A DNA stretch of 64,000 nt, from NCBI GenBank assembly GCA_031277805.1, contig JAITLR010000022.1, positions 124,001 through 188,000 on the forward strand, read 5' to 3'. This document shows positions 28,530 through 37,555 of the stretch, piece by piece; positions within the stretch are counted from its first letter, which is position 1; every line of letters begins with the position of its first letter. Under the pieces are notes generated by a model. That model did not search any database. It was not told where the DNA came from and saw only the letters and a list, made by a program, of their open reading frames with translations. The translations under genes were made by a program, and so were the position numbers. This stretch comes from Comamonas sp. (lineage in GTDB: Bacteria; Pseudomonadota; Gammaproteobacteria; Burkholderiales; Burkholderiaceae_C).

Positions 28530-29426
28530 CTATCCCATGTGGCTGGCGGCAATGTGCGCTACCAGCCTTTGATTCAATCCATGTTGTCCGGCCTGCCACG
28601 CCGCCAGCGTGGCGGCATCAATTTGCGTGTCCTGTCCGTCTCCGGCACTCATCAGACGTTTCCACCAGGTGGCATAGTGCCATGAGGACACATCACCCGT
28701 GATGTCACTGCCTGTGATCTGTCCGTGCAGCGCATCAATCAACTGGATGGCCTGCTGTTCCAGCATCCGGCCCTGGTCCCAGTTGGTGCGCACAACCTCG
28801 GCGGCGAAAACATCCTTGTCTATGCTCAGATAGGTGTCCTGTGGCCAGTCATGCAGATGGCTGGACAGCGCTTTCACCAGTTCAGAGATATTGGCAAAGC
28901 TGCGCAATGCCTTGCCTGCGCCCACGCGCCTGGCCCAAGCCGTGTCCACACCGCAGCTCCAGTAGGTCAGTTTGCCCGCGCGCAGCGGTGTCAGATAGTT
29001 TTCCCAGGCATGGCCCGCACCAATATCCTGCGAGGTGATACCCGCCACATGGACTTGCGAAACCGCGGGGTGCATGGCCACGCGTCGCACCCAGGAGCCG
29101 CAGTGAACGCCCCAGGGAAAGCGCATATTGTCTGGATGGTTGTCCAGCACCACCACGCGCAGTGGATGCCTGGAGCTAAAGCCTTGCTGGGTAATACAGC
29201 GCTCAATCAGCGGCCAGCTCAGGTGATGGAAATCGCCACTGCCCATCAGCACTGTGCCATGCTGCTCGGGCAGGGCGGTCTGCATGGCCGCAGTGAAGCG
29301 TTTGAAAGTGCCAAGGCCGCAGCCAAAGCGCACCAGCTCCTGCCACGCCTGCAGGGGCAGGCGCAACTCGTCGACCAGTGGGCCCACCGAGTTATCAATA
29401 TCAAGCACTACAGGTTGCGCTGTCAT
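28530..29426 (-). CDS. Arginase/deacetylase-fold metal hydrolase, atypical
   Basis: I do not recognise this 298-residue protein as a named enzyme. It carries what look like all the ureohydrolase metal ligands in order: MGSGDFHHLS (His67/68), VVVLDNHPDN (Asp95, His97, Asp99), TYLSIDKDVF (Asp203, Asp205) and SDITGDVSS late in the chain. The canonical spellings GGDHS, DAHxD and SxDxDxxDP are altered, so arginase or agmatinase activity should not be assumed. Deacetylation or amidine hydrolysis are possibilities. It lies between a FemAB/GNAT-like gene and a CFA-synthase-like gene on the same strand; a repeat copy separates it from the former. Start ATG at 29426. Confidence 0.65.
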   Translation of the reverse strand: MTAQPVVLDIDNSVGPLVDELRLPLQAWQELVRFGCGLGTFKRFTAAMQTALPEQHGTVLMGSGDFHHLSWPLIERCITQQGFSSRHPLRVVVLDNHPDNMRFPWGVHCGSWVRRVAMHPAVSQVHVAGITSQDIGAGHAWENYLTPLRAGKLTYWSCGVDTAWARRVGAGKALRSFANISELVKALSSHLHDWPQDTYLSIDKDVFAAEVVRTNWDQGRMLEQQAIQLIDALHGQITGSDITGDVSSWHYATWWKRLMSAGDGQDTQIDAATLAAWQAGQHGLNQRLVAHIAASHMG

Positions 29427-29454
29427 GTCAGGTCTCCATAGTGATCAACGCCCT

Positions 29455-29556
29455 CTAAAGCCAGCGTGGCGCAGGTGCGGGACGGCCAGCAAGGGCAGCC
29501 CCGCAGCAAAGGCCGTCGTCCCTCTGTGGGGGAAGACGCGAAGCAGCTCAGGGGGA
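29455..29556 (-). repeat. Dispersed multi-hairpin intergenic repeat, copy B
   Basis: On the minus strand it reads CCCCCTGAGCTGCTTCGCG, then the C/G hairpin and GGCCTTTGCTGCGGGGCTGCCC, TTGCTGGCCGTCCC, matching the other copies. Its initial CCCCCTGA supplies the last Pro and the stop codon of the GNAT-like gene. Confidence 0.85.
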
Positions 29557-30609
29557 TGAGTTCCATGCGCTATCGCTTTCAAAATGCCCGGCAAAACGCC
29601 GTCCCAGCGCGCGCAGCAAAGGGTTGCGGATAAACACCGCATGCTGCGTCATGGTGAAGCTGGCGCCAAGCTGGGCCTTGACCTCGGGGTCGGTCCAGCC
29701 CGCCACATAGTGGCTCAGACCGCGCTCCAGTGCGTATTCGAGATTGATCATCCAGCTCACAAAATACAGATTGGCTTCGCGGGCTGCGGGGTAGGACAGG
29801 CCTATGTATTTGTCGATCAGCTTGCCACCATGCTCGAAGCAGAGGTTCCAGCCCAGCAAGGCATTGCTTTGCCGATCCCGGTATTCGAACACCATGCCGC
29901 CGTTGTCCGCATCGCGCAGCAAATCGGCAAAGAAAGCGCGTGTGAGCTTGTCGAAATGAATTTCGCTTTGCGCATAGACGGCTTCAAACAGCGCGTAGTA
30001 CGCGTCCACACGGGCCTCGTCAGCAAACGCGGAGCCCGTGGGAATGCGCTGGATCGTCAATTGCGCGAGGCTTTTGAGCTTGCGCTTGAGGCTGCTGCGC
30101 CGGTTCTTGGACAGGCCGGACAAGTACTCCTCGGCGCTTGCAAAGTCAATGGGAACATAGGCCAGAGCCTGGCCTTCCACGGCGATGAAACCCTGCTCCT
30201 TCAGCGCCTGAAGCAGTGCAGCGGACGCAGCATTGTCTTCGCTGCCCAGCAGGGGCGACGCCTGAGGCAAGTCCTTGACGATGGTGAGCATCCTGCGCCC
30301 CGCATGGCTGCGCAGTTGCCGGGCCAGCTGCATGGCACCGCCAGCCTGTGGCAGCAACGCATATTCGCTGACCGTGGTGCCGACAAAGTCGGTCTGCAGA
30401 CGCAGCCGGGTACTCAGCCATGGGCCGCCCGGCAACGACAAAAGACGCGCCTTGAGCGCGTCATCTGCGGTGGTGAGCAAGTCGAATGGGGCCGTGAAGG
30501 CCGGCGCCGGCCAATCCTTGAGCAAGGCAAAGCCTTCGGGAGGATGGCTGGTGAACTGCTTCAACAGTCCGCTGGGCTCGAGCTGGTTGCGGAGATTTTC
30601 CGTAGCCAT
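29548..30609 (-). CDS. FemAB/GNAT-fold N-acyltransferase
   Basis: The 353-residue protein belongs by pattern to the acetyltransferase-6/FemAB-like group, with two GNAT-like halves. YLSGLSKNRRSSLKRKLKSLAQ (about 155-176) and FEYRDRQSNALLGWNLCFEHGGKLIDKYIGLSYPAAREANLYFVSWMINLEYALERGLSHYVAG are the recognisable core. Such enzymes transfer acyl or aminoacyl groups to amines in polysaccharide, peptidoglycan or lipid synthesis. The start at 30609 is favoured by AAAGGTG five bases before the ATG. The gene follows a class III aminotransferase on the same strand, so the aminotransferase may create the amine that this enzyme acylates. The C-terminus (SSP) is formed by the start of repeat copy B. Confidence 0.75.
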   Translation of the reverse strand: MATENLRNQLEPSGLLKQFTSHPPEGFALLKDWPAPAFTAPFDLLTTADDALKARLLSLPGGPWLSTRLRLQTDFVGTTVSEYALLPQAGGAMQLARQLRSHAGRRMLTIVKDLPQASPLLGSEDNAASAALLQALKEQGFIAVEGQALAYVPIDFASAEEYLSGLSKNRRSSLKRKLKSLAQLTIQRIPTGSAFADEARVDAYYALFEAVYAQSEIHFDKLTRAFFADLLRDADNGGMVFEYRDRQSNALLGWNLCFEHGGKLIDKYIGLSYPAAREANLYFVSWMINLEYALERGLSHYVAGWTDPEVKAQLGASFTMTQHAVFIRNPLLRALGRRFAGHFESDSAWNSSP

Positions 30610-30660
30610 TACACCTTTTCGCAATCAGTTTCTGGCGTGCCTGCGCACGACTGCAGTATT

Positions 30661-30760
30661 TAAAACTGGCACGGCCCAAGTCAGAGATGCCGAGCAAGGG
30701 CCGCCCCGCAGTCCCCCTCCCGAAGAGAGAGGGGGAAGCGGCAAAGCCGCTCAGGGGGTG
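30661..30760 (-). repeat. Dispersed multi-hairpin intergenic repeat, copy C
   Basis: On the minus strand CCCCCTGAGCGGCTTTGCCGC begins a few bases after the aminotransferase stop codon. It continues with a hairpin of CCCCCTCTC/GAGGGGG, GCGGGGCGGCCCTTGCTCGG and a tail like TGCCAGTTTTA. Confidence 0.88.
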
Positions 30761-30762
30761 TT

Positions 30763-32136
30763 TTATGCCTGCTTTGCCTTGGTCAGCAACTGATCCAGCA
30801 GCACCATGGCTTCGTCGATCTCGGGGCGCGAAATCATCAGCGAAGGTGCGAAGGTGATCACGTTCTTGTAGTAGCCGCCCACGTCCAGCACCAGACCGCG
30901 CTTCTGGCCGTTGTATTCCAGGCCGCCTTCGAGGCCGATGTCGACCATCTTGTCCAGCAGAGCCTTGTTGGGCGTGAAGCCGTCTTCGGTGCAGATCTCG
31001 GCGCGCAGCGCCAGACCCAGGCCGTCCACGTCGCCGATTTCCTTGTGGCGCTTCTGCAGCTCCTTCAGGCCTTCGAGGAAGTAGGCGCCCGATTCGCGCA
31101 CCTGGCGGCCGAAGTCCATCTCGTGGGTCATCTTCATGACTTCCAGGCCCAGGGCCGTGCCCAGCGGGTTGGACGCGAAGGTGGAGTGGGTCGAGCCGGG
31201 TGGGAACACCGTGGGGTTGATCAGCTCTTCGCGTGCCCACAGGCCGGACAGCGCATTCAGACCATTGGTCAGCGCCTTGGCGAAGACCAGCACGTCGGGC
31301 TGGATGCCGAAGTTTTCCACCGACCACAGCTTGCCGGTACGCCAGAAGCCCATCTGGATTTCATCGACCACCAGCAGCACGCCATGGTCATCCAGAACCT
31401 TCTTCAGGCCCGTGAAGAAGTTTGCGGGCGGAATCACGTAGCCACCGGTCCCCTGGATGGGTTCGATATAGAAAGCTGCGTATTCGCATTGATTGGTCTT
31501 GGGGTCCCAGACCGCGTGGTATTCGTTTTCGAACTTGCGTGCGAAGTCCTTGACGATGGAGTCCGCATATTCTTCGGCCGTCATGCCCTTGGGACGGCGG
31601 AAGGGGTAGGGGAAGGGGATGAACTGTGCGCGGTCGCTGAAGTGGCCGAAACGGCGACGGTAGCGGTAGCTGGAGGTGATAGAGGACGCACCCAGCGTAC
31701 GGCCGTGGTAGCCGCCTTCAAAGGCGAACATCAGGCTTTTGCCGCCGCTGGCGTTACGTACGACCTTGAGCGAGTCTTCGATGGCTTGCGCGCCACCCAC
31801 GTTGAAGTGCACGCGGCCCTTGCTGCCCCACTTCTGCTCGGCGTCCTGGGCGATGAACTTGGCCAGCTCGATCTTGGTCGGATGCAGGTACTGGCTGGCG
31901 ACCTGGGGCAGCTCCTTGAGCTGCTCGATCATCTTGGCTTCCAGGCGTGGATTCTTGTAGCCGAAGTTCACGGCCGAATACCACATCTGCAGGTCCAGAT
32001 AAGGTGTACCCGCGTCGTCGTACATATAGCTGCCTTCGCAGCCGGTGAAGATCTTGGGGGGATTGACGTAGTGGACGGTGTCGCCGAACGAGCAGTATTG
32101 GGCTTCGTCGGCCAGCAGTTGGGCGGTATTGATCAC
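30763..32136 (-). CDS. Class III PLP aminotransferase (aspartate aminotransferase family label)
   Basis: The 457-residue protein has class III aminotransferase motifs: FNVGGAQAIEDSLKVVRNASG (about 111-131), FEGGYHGRTLGASSIT (139-154), YIEPIQGTGGYVIPP (223-237), VDEIQMGFWRTG (257-268) and the PLP lysine in VFAKALTNG (Lys287). Enzymes of this class move amino groups at the end of omega-amino acids, diamines or similar compounds. YHGRTLG with PFPYPFRRPKG suggests a group distinct from ornithine or acetylornithine transaminases. The start is a GTG with CCGGAG about 11 bases upstream. It is first in a minus-strand set with the acyltransferase, arginase-like and CFA-like genes. Confidence 0.85.
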   Translation of the reverse strand: MINTAQLLADEAQYCSFGDTVHYVNPPKIFTGCEGSYMYDDAGTPYLDLQMWYSAVNFGYKNPRLEAKMIEQLKELPQVASQYLHPTKIELAKFIAQDAEQKWGSKGRVHFNVGGAQAIEDSLKVVRNASGGKSLMFAFEGGYHGRTLGASSITSSYRYRRRFGHFSDRAQFIPFPYPFRRPKGMTAEEYADSIVKDFARKFENEYHAVWDPKTNQCEYAAFYIEPIQGTGGYVIPPANFFTGLKKVLDDHGVLLVVDEIQMGFWRTGKLWSVENFGIQPDVLVFAKALTNGLNALSGLWAREELINPTVFPPGSTHSTFASNPLGTALGLEVMKMTHEMDFGRQVRESGAYFLEGLKELQKRHKEIGDVDGLGLALRAEICTEDGFTPNKALLDKMVDIGLEGGLEYNGQKRGLVLDVGGYYKNVITFAPSLMISRPEIDEAMVLLDQLLTKAKQA

Positions 32137-32244
32137 AGCAGAAAAAACTCCGGAAAGTATGCGGGCGCAGTGTGGCGGTGCAATCTTTCCGGCCTGTCGA
32201 GCAATTGTGTGCGAATTGTGGAGGCGGACAGGGTGACCGCTTGC

Positions 32245-34155
32245 TCAGCCCAGGGCGACAACCCTGAGCACCTCGGCGCCATAGGCATCGAGCTTCTTCG
32301 CACCCATGCCGCTCACCCCCTGCAGCTCCTGCAGGCTCTGGGGATTGAGCTCGGCAATCGCGGCCAGTGTGGCGTCGTGAAAAATCACATAGGCGGGCAG
32401 ATTGTGCGACTTGGCCACTTCGGCGCGCCAGGCCTTGAGGTTGATGAAGCGCACCTGGGCATCCGGTCCCAGATTGACGGCTGCCGCATTGGACGCCGAT
32501 TTCTTGCTCTGCTTCTTGCTGCGCGAAGCGGCCACGGCCTCGCGCAGCTGCACGTTCACCTCGCCCTTGAGCACGGCGCGCGAGCCCGCAGCCAGGCACA
32601 GGGTGTCGAACACATGGCCGCTGTTTTCGCTGACCACCTTGTGCAGGCCCAGGGCGCCCGTGGCCAGCAGCTGGCGCATCACGGCGCGCAACTGCGGCTC
32701 CGCGTACTCCTTGCCAATGCCGAAGGTGGAGACCTTGTCATGCCCGTATTGCGTGACCTTGTCCGTGACCTTGCCGCGCAGCACATCCATGATATGGCCC
32801 GCGCCATAGGTCAGGCCGCTAGCCTCGTGCACGCGGAAGATGGTGGACAGCAGCTTGCGCGCCGCGTCCGTACCGTCCCATAGTGCCGGGGGCTCCAGGC
32901 AGTTGTCGCAGTTGCCGCATTCGGTCTTGGCCACGGCCTGCAGCGGCCGACCTTCGCTGGCCGGGCCCAGGCCGTACTGCTCGCCGAAATAGGACAGCAG
33001 GCGCACGCGGCGGCAGTCCGTGGCTTCGGCCAGGCCCAGCAGCGCGTCGAGCTTGCCGCGCATGACCTGCTTGAACTCTTCCTCGGCCGGACTTTCGTCG
33101 ATCATGCGGCGCTGGTTGACCACATCGCTGAGGCCATAGGCCATCCAGGCATCCGCAGGCAGACCGTCGCGGCCGGCCCGGCCGGTTTCCTGGTAATAGC
33201 CTTCGATGTTCTTGGGCATGTCCACATGGGCCACAAAGCGCACATCGGGCTTGTTGATGCCCATGCCGAAGGCAATCGTGGCGCACATCACCACGCCTTC
33301 CTCGCGCAGAAAGCGGTCCTGGTGGTTCTGGCGCATTTCCTGGGGCAGGCCCGCGTGATAGGGCAGGGCATTGATGCCGTTCTGCACCAGGGTCTGGGCC
33401 AGTTCCTCGACGCGTTTGCGTGACTGGCAATAGACCACACCGGCCTCGCCCTCGTGCTCGCGCTCGATAAAGCGCAGCAGCTGATTAGTGACGTCCTTCT
33501 TCTCGGCGATCTTGTAGCGGATATTGGGCCGGTCGAAGCTGCTGATGAACTGCTGCGCGGCCTCCAGACGCAGACGCTCGATGATGTCGGCGCGCGTCAG
33601 CGCATCGGCCGTGGCGGTGAGTGCGATGCGTGGCACGCCCGCATAGCGCTCGTGCAGCACCGTCAGAGCCCGGTATTCGGGACGGAAGTCATGGCCCCAC
33701 TGGCTGACGCAGTGCGCTTCGTCGATGGCGAACAACGAGAGCTTGCCCTGGGCATACAGATCGTCGAGCAAGCCCAGAAAGCGCGGCGTGTTCAGGCGCT
33801 CGGGCGCCGCATAGAGCAAGGTGATGTCGCCGCTTTGCAGGCGCAGCTCCACCTCGCGGGTTTCGTCGTAGCTGAGCGTGGAGTTCAGATAGGCGGCGCT
33901 GATACCTGCCTCGTGCAGCGCACCGACCTGATCGTGCATCAGTGCAATCAGCGGTGAAACCACAATCGTCACCCCATGGCCGAGCTGCTGGCGCGCAATG
34001 GCCGGCACCTGGTAGCACAGCGATTTGCCGCCGCCCGTGGGCATGAGCACCAGCGCATCCCCACCAGCTATGACATGCGAGACGATGGCTTGCTGCGGGC
34101 CACGGAATTGCTCGTAGCCAAAAACGGCTTGCAGAATGGATTGCGCAGAAGACAC
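32245..34155 (-). CDS. recQ: ATP-dependent DNA helicase RecQ
   Basis: The 636-residue helicase has FGYEQFRGPQQAIVSHVIAGGDALVLMPTGGGKSLCYQVPA (motifs 0 and I), FAIDEAHCVSQWGHDFRPEY (DEAH and the RecQ-specific loop), YCQSRKRVEELA, TIAFGMGINKPDVRFVAH and QETGRAGRDG (motif VI). The zinc site is in CGNCDNCLEPP, then winged-helix RQC and C-terminal HRDC domains. It unwinds 3' to 5' in recombination repair. The track uses a TTG (34173). The GTG at 34155, with AAAGAG six bases upstream, is a better start, giving MSSAQSILQAVFGY. It is not part of the flanking metabolic clusters. Confidence 0.96.
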   Translation of the reverse strand: MSSAQSILQAVFGYEQFRGPQQAIVSHVIAGGDALVLMPTGGGKSLCYQVPAIARQQLGHGVTIVVSPLIALMHDQVGALHEAGISAAYLNSTLSYDETREVELRLQSGDITLLYAAPERLNTPRFLGLLDDLYAQGKLSLFAIDEAHCVSQWGHDFRPEYRALTVLHERYAGVPRIALTATADALTRADIIERLRLEAAQQFISSFDRPNIRYKIAEKKDVTNQLLRFIEREHEGEAGVVYCQSRKRVEELAQTLVQNGINALPYHAGLPQEMRQNHQDRFLREEGVVMCATIAFGMGINKPDVRFVAHVDMPKNIEGYYQETGRAGRDGLPADAWMAYGLSDVVNQRRMIDESPAEEEFKQVMRGKLDALLGLAEATDCRRVRLLSYFGEQYGLGPASEGRPLQAVAKTECGNCDNCLEPPALWDGTDAARKLLSTIFRVHEASGLTYGAGHIMDVLRGKVTDKVTQYGHDKVSTFGIGKEYAEPQLRAVMRQLLATGALGLHKVVSENSGHVFDTLCLAAGSRAVLKGEVNVQLREAVAASRSKKQSKKSASNAAAVNLGPDAQVRFINLKAWRAEVAKSHNLPAYVIFHDATLAAIAELNPQSLQELQGVSGMGAKKLDAYGAEVLRVVALG

Positions 34156-34295
34156 CGGGTACTCTTTAAACAATAGCTGAAAGCGCTTGATCCTATTGGG
34201 CTAGAGGCGGTTTATCCTCTATGTCTGCAGCGCAGGAAATAGCGCTTATTGTGCGCCGCACAGGGCGGCGCTGCCCGTACCAGGTTATGCAGGGC

Positions 34296-35027
34296 TCAGG
34301 CCGGGCCGACTGCCGAGGGGGAGAAGTGCGCGTCGAGCTCGTAAAGGTCGGCGGGGAAGGTCAGCCGCACAAAGGTGATGGGCAAACGCCCGGTCCAGGT
34401 ACGCCGGTCAATGACCAGGCAGGGAAAGCCTGGCGCCACCTTGAGCAGACCTACCGTCTCTTCGCTGGCTGCTTCGGCGCGAATGCGGTGCTCGGCCGAA
34501 CTCCAGGGAACATGGTTGACCATCCATGAGCTGGGACTTTGTTCCGTGAACATCTCCTGCTCCGCGTCGGGTACGGCTTCGAGGTTGATCAGGCGATCCT
34601 CGATACAGAACGGGCGCGCTCCCGCCATATGCAGACACAAGGCATGCACGACGGAGCTTGTCTTGGACATGCGCATGGCGTCCATGTCTTCGTGCGTGCT
34701 GCGCCGCTGGAGGCGGCTGAGCAGCTGGCTGGAATATTCCTGCCCCATGCCCAGCACTACCTGGCGCAGATCGGGAATCTCCAGCACGGCGGAGCTGGTG
34801 TGAGGTCGCGTGACAAAGCTGCCAGCCTTGCGCTTGCGCTCCAGCAAGCCGGCCTGGGCCAACTGTGTCAGCACCTTGTTGACCGTCATGCGTGAGCAGC
34901 CGTAATGCACGGTCAGCTCCATCTCCGAGGGGATGCGAAAACCCGGTGGCCAGCGGCCGCTGAGAATGTTTTGCTCGATCTCGGTGAGGATTTTTCCGTG
35001 CAACGACATGGAGGAGTGTTTGTCCAT
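34296..35027 (-). CDS. HutC-type GntR repressor, first of three in the window
   Basis: The 243-residue protein has the GntR winged helix (KILTEIEQNILSGRWPPGFRIPSEMELTVHYGCSRMTVNKVLTQLAQAGLLERKRKAGSFV) and a UTRA effector domain typical of HutC (FCIEDRLINLEAVPDAEQEMFTEQSPSSWMVNHVPWSSAEHRIRAE, then the end PITFVRLTFPADLYELDAHF). HutC binds urocanate and represses hut genes. The gene lies beyond an acyl-CoA dehydrogenase and a CoA-transferase rather than within the hut block. I chose ATG 35027 because the track extension overlaps the dehydrogenase gene. It may be the urocanate sensor for those two enzymes, or the master hutC. It differs clearly from the other two HutC-type proteins. Confidence 0.85.
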   Translation of the reverse strand: MDKHSSMSLHGKILTEIEQNILSGRWPPGFRIPSEMELTVHYGCSRMTVNKVLTQLAQAGLLERKRKAGSFVTRPHTSSAVLEIPDLRQVVLGMGQEYSSQLLSRLQRRSTHEDMDAMRMSKTSSVVHALCLHMAGARPFCIEDRLINLEAVPDAEQEMFTEQSPSSWMVNHVPWSSAEHRIRAEAASEETVGLLKVAPGFPCLVIDRRTWTGRLPITFVRLTFPADLYELDAHFSPSAVGPA

Positions 35028-35082
35028 GTGGCAATTACACCAGCAAACACCCCGATATCGGCAGCGCAGCAGAAATATGCGC

Positions 35083-36234
35083 TTACGCGCCCAGAAGAAC
35101 CGAGCGCGCGATGATGGTGCGCTGGATCTCCGAAGAGCCCTCGTAGATGCGCAGAATGCGCGCGTCGCGCACATAGCGCTCCAGCGGCATTTCGCGCGTG
35201 TAGCCGTAGCCGCCGTGGATCTGCAGTGCTTCGTCGGTCACGAAACCCACCATTTCCGAAGCATAGAGCTTGGCCATGGCCGATTGCTGGGTGAAAGGCT
35301 GGCCGGCCTGGCGCAGGGCCAGTGCCTGCATGGTCAGGCCCCAGGCCGCTTCGAGGCGCAGCTTCATCTCGGCCAGCTTGAACTGAATGGCCTGCTTGGT
35401 GGCGATGGGCTCGCCGCCGACCAGGCGCTGATTGGCCCAATCGACTGCCGCCTTGAGCGCGGCCTCGGCAATGCCCAGCGAGGTCGCGGCCACATCGAGG
35501 CGGCTGTTGTCCAGCACCTTCATGGCGATCTTGAAGCCCGTGCCTTCGGCCCCCAGTCGGTTGGCCGCGGGCACGCGCACGCCGTCCAGCGACACCTCGA
35601 AGGCATGGCCACCGCGTATGCCCATGAGCTTCTCGGGCGAAGACACCTGGATGCCAGCCAGATCGCGCGGCACGATGAAGGCGCTGACGCCACGCGCTCC
35701 GGCCTCCATGTCGGTCTTGGCAAAGACCACCATGAAGGTGGCCTCGGCCGCGTTGGAGATGAAGTGCTTGACACCCGTGATCACGTATTCGTTGCCCTCA
35801 CGCATGGCCCGGGTGCGCATGTCAGCGGGGTGGGAGCCGCCGCGCGGCTCGGTTAGCGCGAACGCGGCCAGCCACTCGCCGCTGGCGCAGCGCGGCAGCC
35901 ATTGCGCCTGCTGTTCGGCACTGCCGCCGAGGTGGACCGCATCCGTGCCCAGGTAATGGGCGCCGATCATGGACGAAGTCGCTGCGCAGGCGCGCGAGAT
36001 GGCCACCAGCGACATCAGCATGGCTGTGGGCGTCACGCCCGGGCCGCCTACGGACTCGGGCAGGTTCATGCCCATCACGCCCAGCGCCGCCAGGCCCGGA
36101 ACATGGCGGGTGGCGGAAAATGCCTCCTCGTCCATGGCATGGGCCACAGGGGCCAGGGTTTCTTCGGCAAAACGCGCCACGGCGTCGGCAATGGCCTGGT
36201 CGTCCTCGGTGCTTCCCAGTCTCAGAAAATTCAT
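35083..36234 (-). CDS. Acyl-CoA dehydrogenase
   Basis: The 383-residue flavoenzyme has the family signatures AFALTEPRGGSHPADMRTRA (residues about 125-144), GVKHFISNAAEA, DNSRLDVAATSLGIAEAALKAAVDWA, IHGGYGYTREMPLERYVRDARILRIYEGSSEIQR (with the likely catalytic Glu in YEG) and the C-terminal ARSVLLG. It introduces a trans double bond next to a CoA thioester. It is encoded directly before a CaiB-type CoA-transferase on the same strand and next to a HutC-type regulator, at the edge of the hut island. One idea is that it oxidises an imidazolylpropionyl thioester to the urocanyl form; a conventional short-chain substrate is equally possible. Start ATG 36234 rather than the TTG of the track. Confidence 0.92.
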   Translation of the reverse strand: MNFLRLGSTEDDQAIADAVARFAEETLAPVAHAMDEEAFSATRHVPGLAALGVMGMNLPESVGGPGVTPTAMLMSLVAISRACAATSSMIGAHYLGTDAVHLGGSAEQQAQWLPRCASGEWLAAFALTEPRGGSHPADMRTRAMREGNEYVITGVKHFISNAAEATFMVVFAKTDMEAGARGVSAFIVPRDLAGIQVSSPEKLMGIRGGHAFEVSLDGVRVPAANRLGAEGTGFKIAMKVLDNSRLDVAATSLGIAEAALKAAVDWANQRLVGGEPIATKQAIQFKLAEMKLRLEAAWGLTMQALALRQAGQPFTQQSAMAKLYASEMVGFVTDEALQIHGGYGYTREMPLERYVRDARILRIYEGSSEIQRTIIARSVLLGA

Positions 36235-36279
36235 ATCGTTCGCTCGCAAGGTGAAAAGAGTGATTTCGTCAGCAATCCG

Positions 36280-37500
36280 TCAATGCGCGGGGCCCAGGGC
36301 GCCGGCTTCGCGCAGCGCGGCTATGGCTTCGCTGCTGCGGTTCAGCCAGCTCGACAGCAGCAGCTCGGTGTGTTCGCCAAGGGCGGGGGCACGCTGGACG
36401 CGATTGGTGGCCGCGCCGTTGAAGTGCACAGGCTGGGTGGGCAGGCGCAGGCCGGGCAGGCGCTCGTCATCGACCTCGCGCAGCAGGCTGCGGGCCTTGA
36501 TCTGCTCGGACTCAAGTGCCTGCGCTATGTTCCAGATCGGCGCCACGGGCACTCCCGCGGCCTCCAGCCTGGCCACCACTTCGGCCACCTCGCGCTGCAT
36601 GGTCCAGCCTTCGAGCGCGGTGCGCAGCGCAGGCTCGTTAGCCGAGCGGCTTTCGTCCGTGGCAAAGCGCGGGTCGTCGGCCAGCTGCGGCAAGTCCATG
36701 GCCTGCACCGTGGCGTCGAACAGCTTCTTATTGAGCACGGCCAGCGCAAAGTGGCCGTCGCGCGCCTGGTAGACGCCAAACGGTGCCGACAGCGGATGGC
36801 GGTTGCCCACGCGCCGCGCGGGCTGGCCGGTGAACAGATAGCGCGACATGGAGGTGGCCAGAAACGTCAGCGTGGTGTCGAACATGGACACGTCCACATG
36901 CTGGCCCTCTCCCGTGCGCTGGGCCTGCAGCAGCGCGGCCAGCGTGGCCCAGGAGGCGAACAGGCCGGCCACCACATCGCTGACGGCCTCGCCCACCAGC
37001 GTGGGTGCGCCCTGGGGCTCGCCCGTGGCTTCCATCAGCCCGCTCATGGCCTGCACGATGATGTCGTAGGCCGGTCGGTGGGCCAGCGGGCCGGTCTGGC
37101 CGAAGCCCGAGACGCTCACATAGACCAAGCGGGGATTGAGGGCGCGCAGCGCCTCGGGCCCGATGCCCAGGCGCTCGGCCACGCCGGGGCGGAAGTTCTC
37201 GACCACCACATCCACTTGCTGCGCCAGTTCATGCACCAAGGCCACGGCCTGCGCATGCTTGAGGTCCAGGACCAGGCTTTGCTTGTTGCGATTCATCACT
37301 GTGAACAGCGCGCTCTGGCCGTTCCTCATGGGGCCTATGGCGCGGTAGTCGTCGCCCTGGGGCGGCTCCACCTTGACCACTTCGGCGCCCAGGTCGGCCA
37401 GCAAGGCCGTGGACATGGGGCCGGCCAGCACGCGTGTGAAGTCCAGGATGCGGATGCCGTCCAGCGGGAGCGGCTTGGATAGGGTTTGTGCAGCGGTCAT
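36280..37500 (-). CDS. CaiB/BaiF (class III) CoA-transferase
   Basis: The 406-residue protein starts LPLDGIRILDFTRVLAGPMSTALLADLGAEVVKVEPPQGDDYR, the classic opening of the family. It has NRNKQSLVLDLKHAQAVALVHELAQQVDVVVENFRPGVAERLGI with the expected Asp and the ENFRPG motif. It transfers CoA between carboxylic acids. It is the first gene of a minus-strand pair with the acyl-CoA dehydrogenase, so it would activate the acid that the latter oxidises. The start ATG 37500 leaves room for a promoter against the divergent LysR gene; the track's 37548 would nearly abut it. The LysR protein is the likely activator. Confidence 0.92.
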   Translation of the reverse strand: MTAAQTLSKPLPLDGIRILDFTRVLAGPMSTALLADLGAEVVKVEPPQGDDYRAIGPMRNGQSALFTVMNRNKQSLVLDLKHAQAVALVHELAQQVDVVVENFRPGVAERLGIGPEALRALNPRLVYVSVSGFGQTGPLAHRPAYDIIVQAMSGLMEATGEPQGAPTLVGEAVSDVVAGLFASWATLAALLQAQRTGEGQHVDVSMFDTTLTFLATSMSRYLFTGQPARRVGNRHPLSAPFGVYQARDGHFALAVLNKKLFDATVQAMDLPQLADDPRFATDESRSANEPALRTALEGWTMQREVAEVVARLEAAGVPVAPIWNIAQALESEQIKARSLLREVDDERLPGLRLPTQPVHFNGAATNRVQRAPALGEHTELLLSSWLNRSSEAIAALREAGALGPAH

Positions 37501-37555
37501 GTGGCTTGCGTGGTTCGGCTGAAAAGATGGGCCATGCTGCGCCGACATCGAATCA

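Noticed and set aside
28530-29426. Naming the arginase-fold protein speA/speB/rocF
   Set aside because: The metal ligands are plausible but all signature spellings differ from arginase and agmatinase, and the neighbours are not arginine genes.
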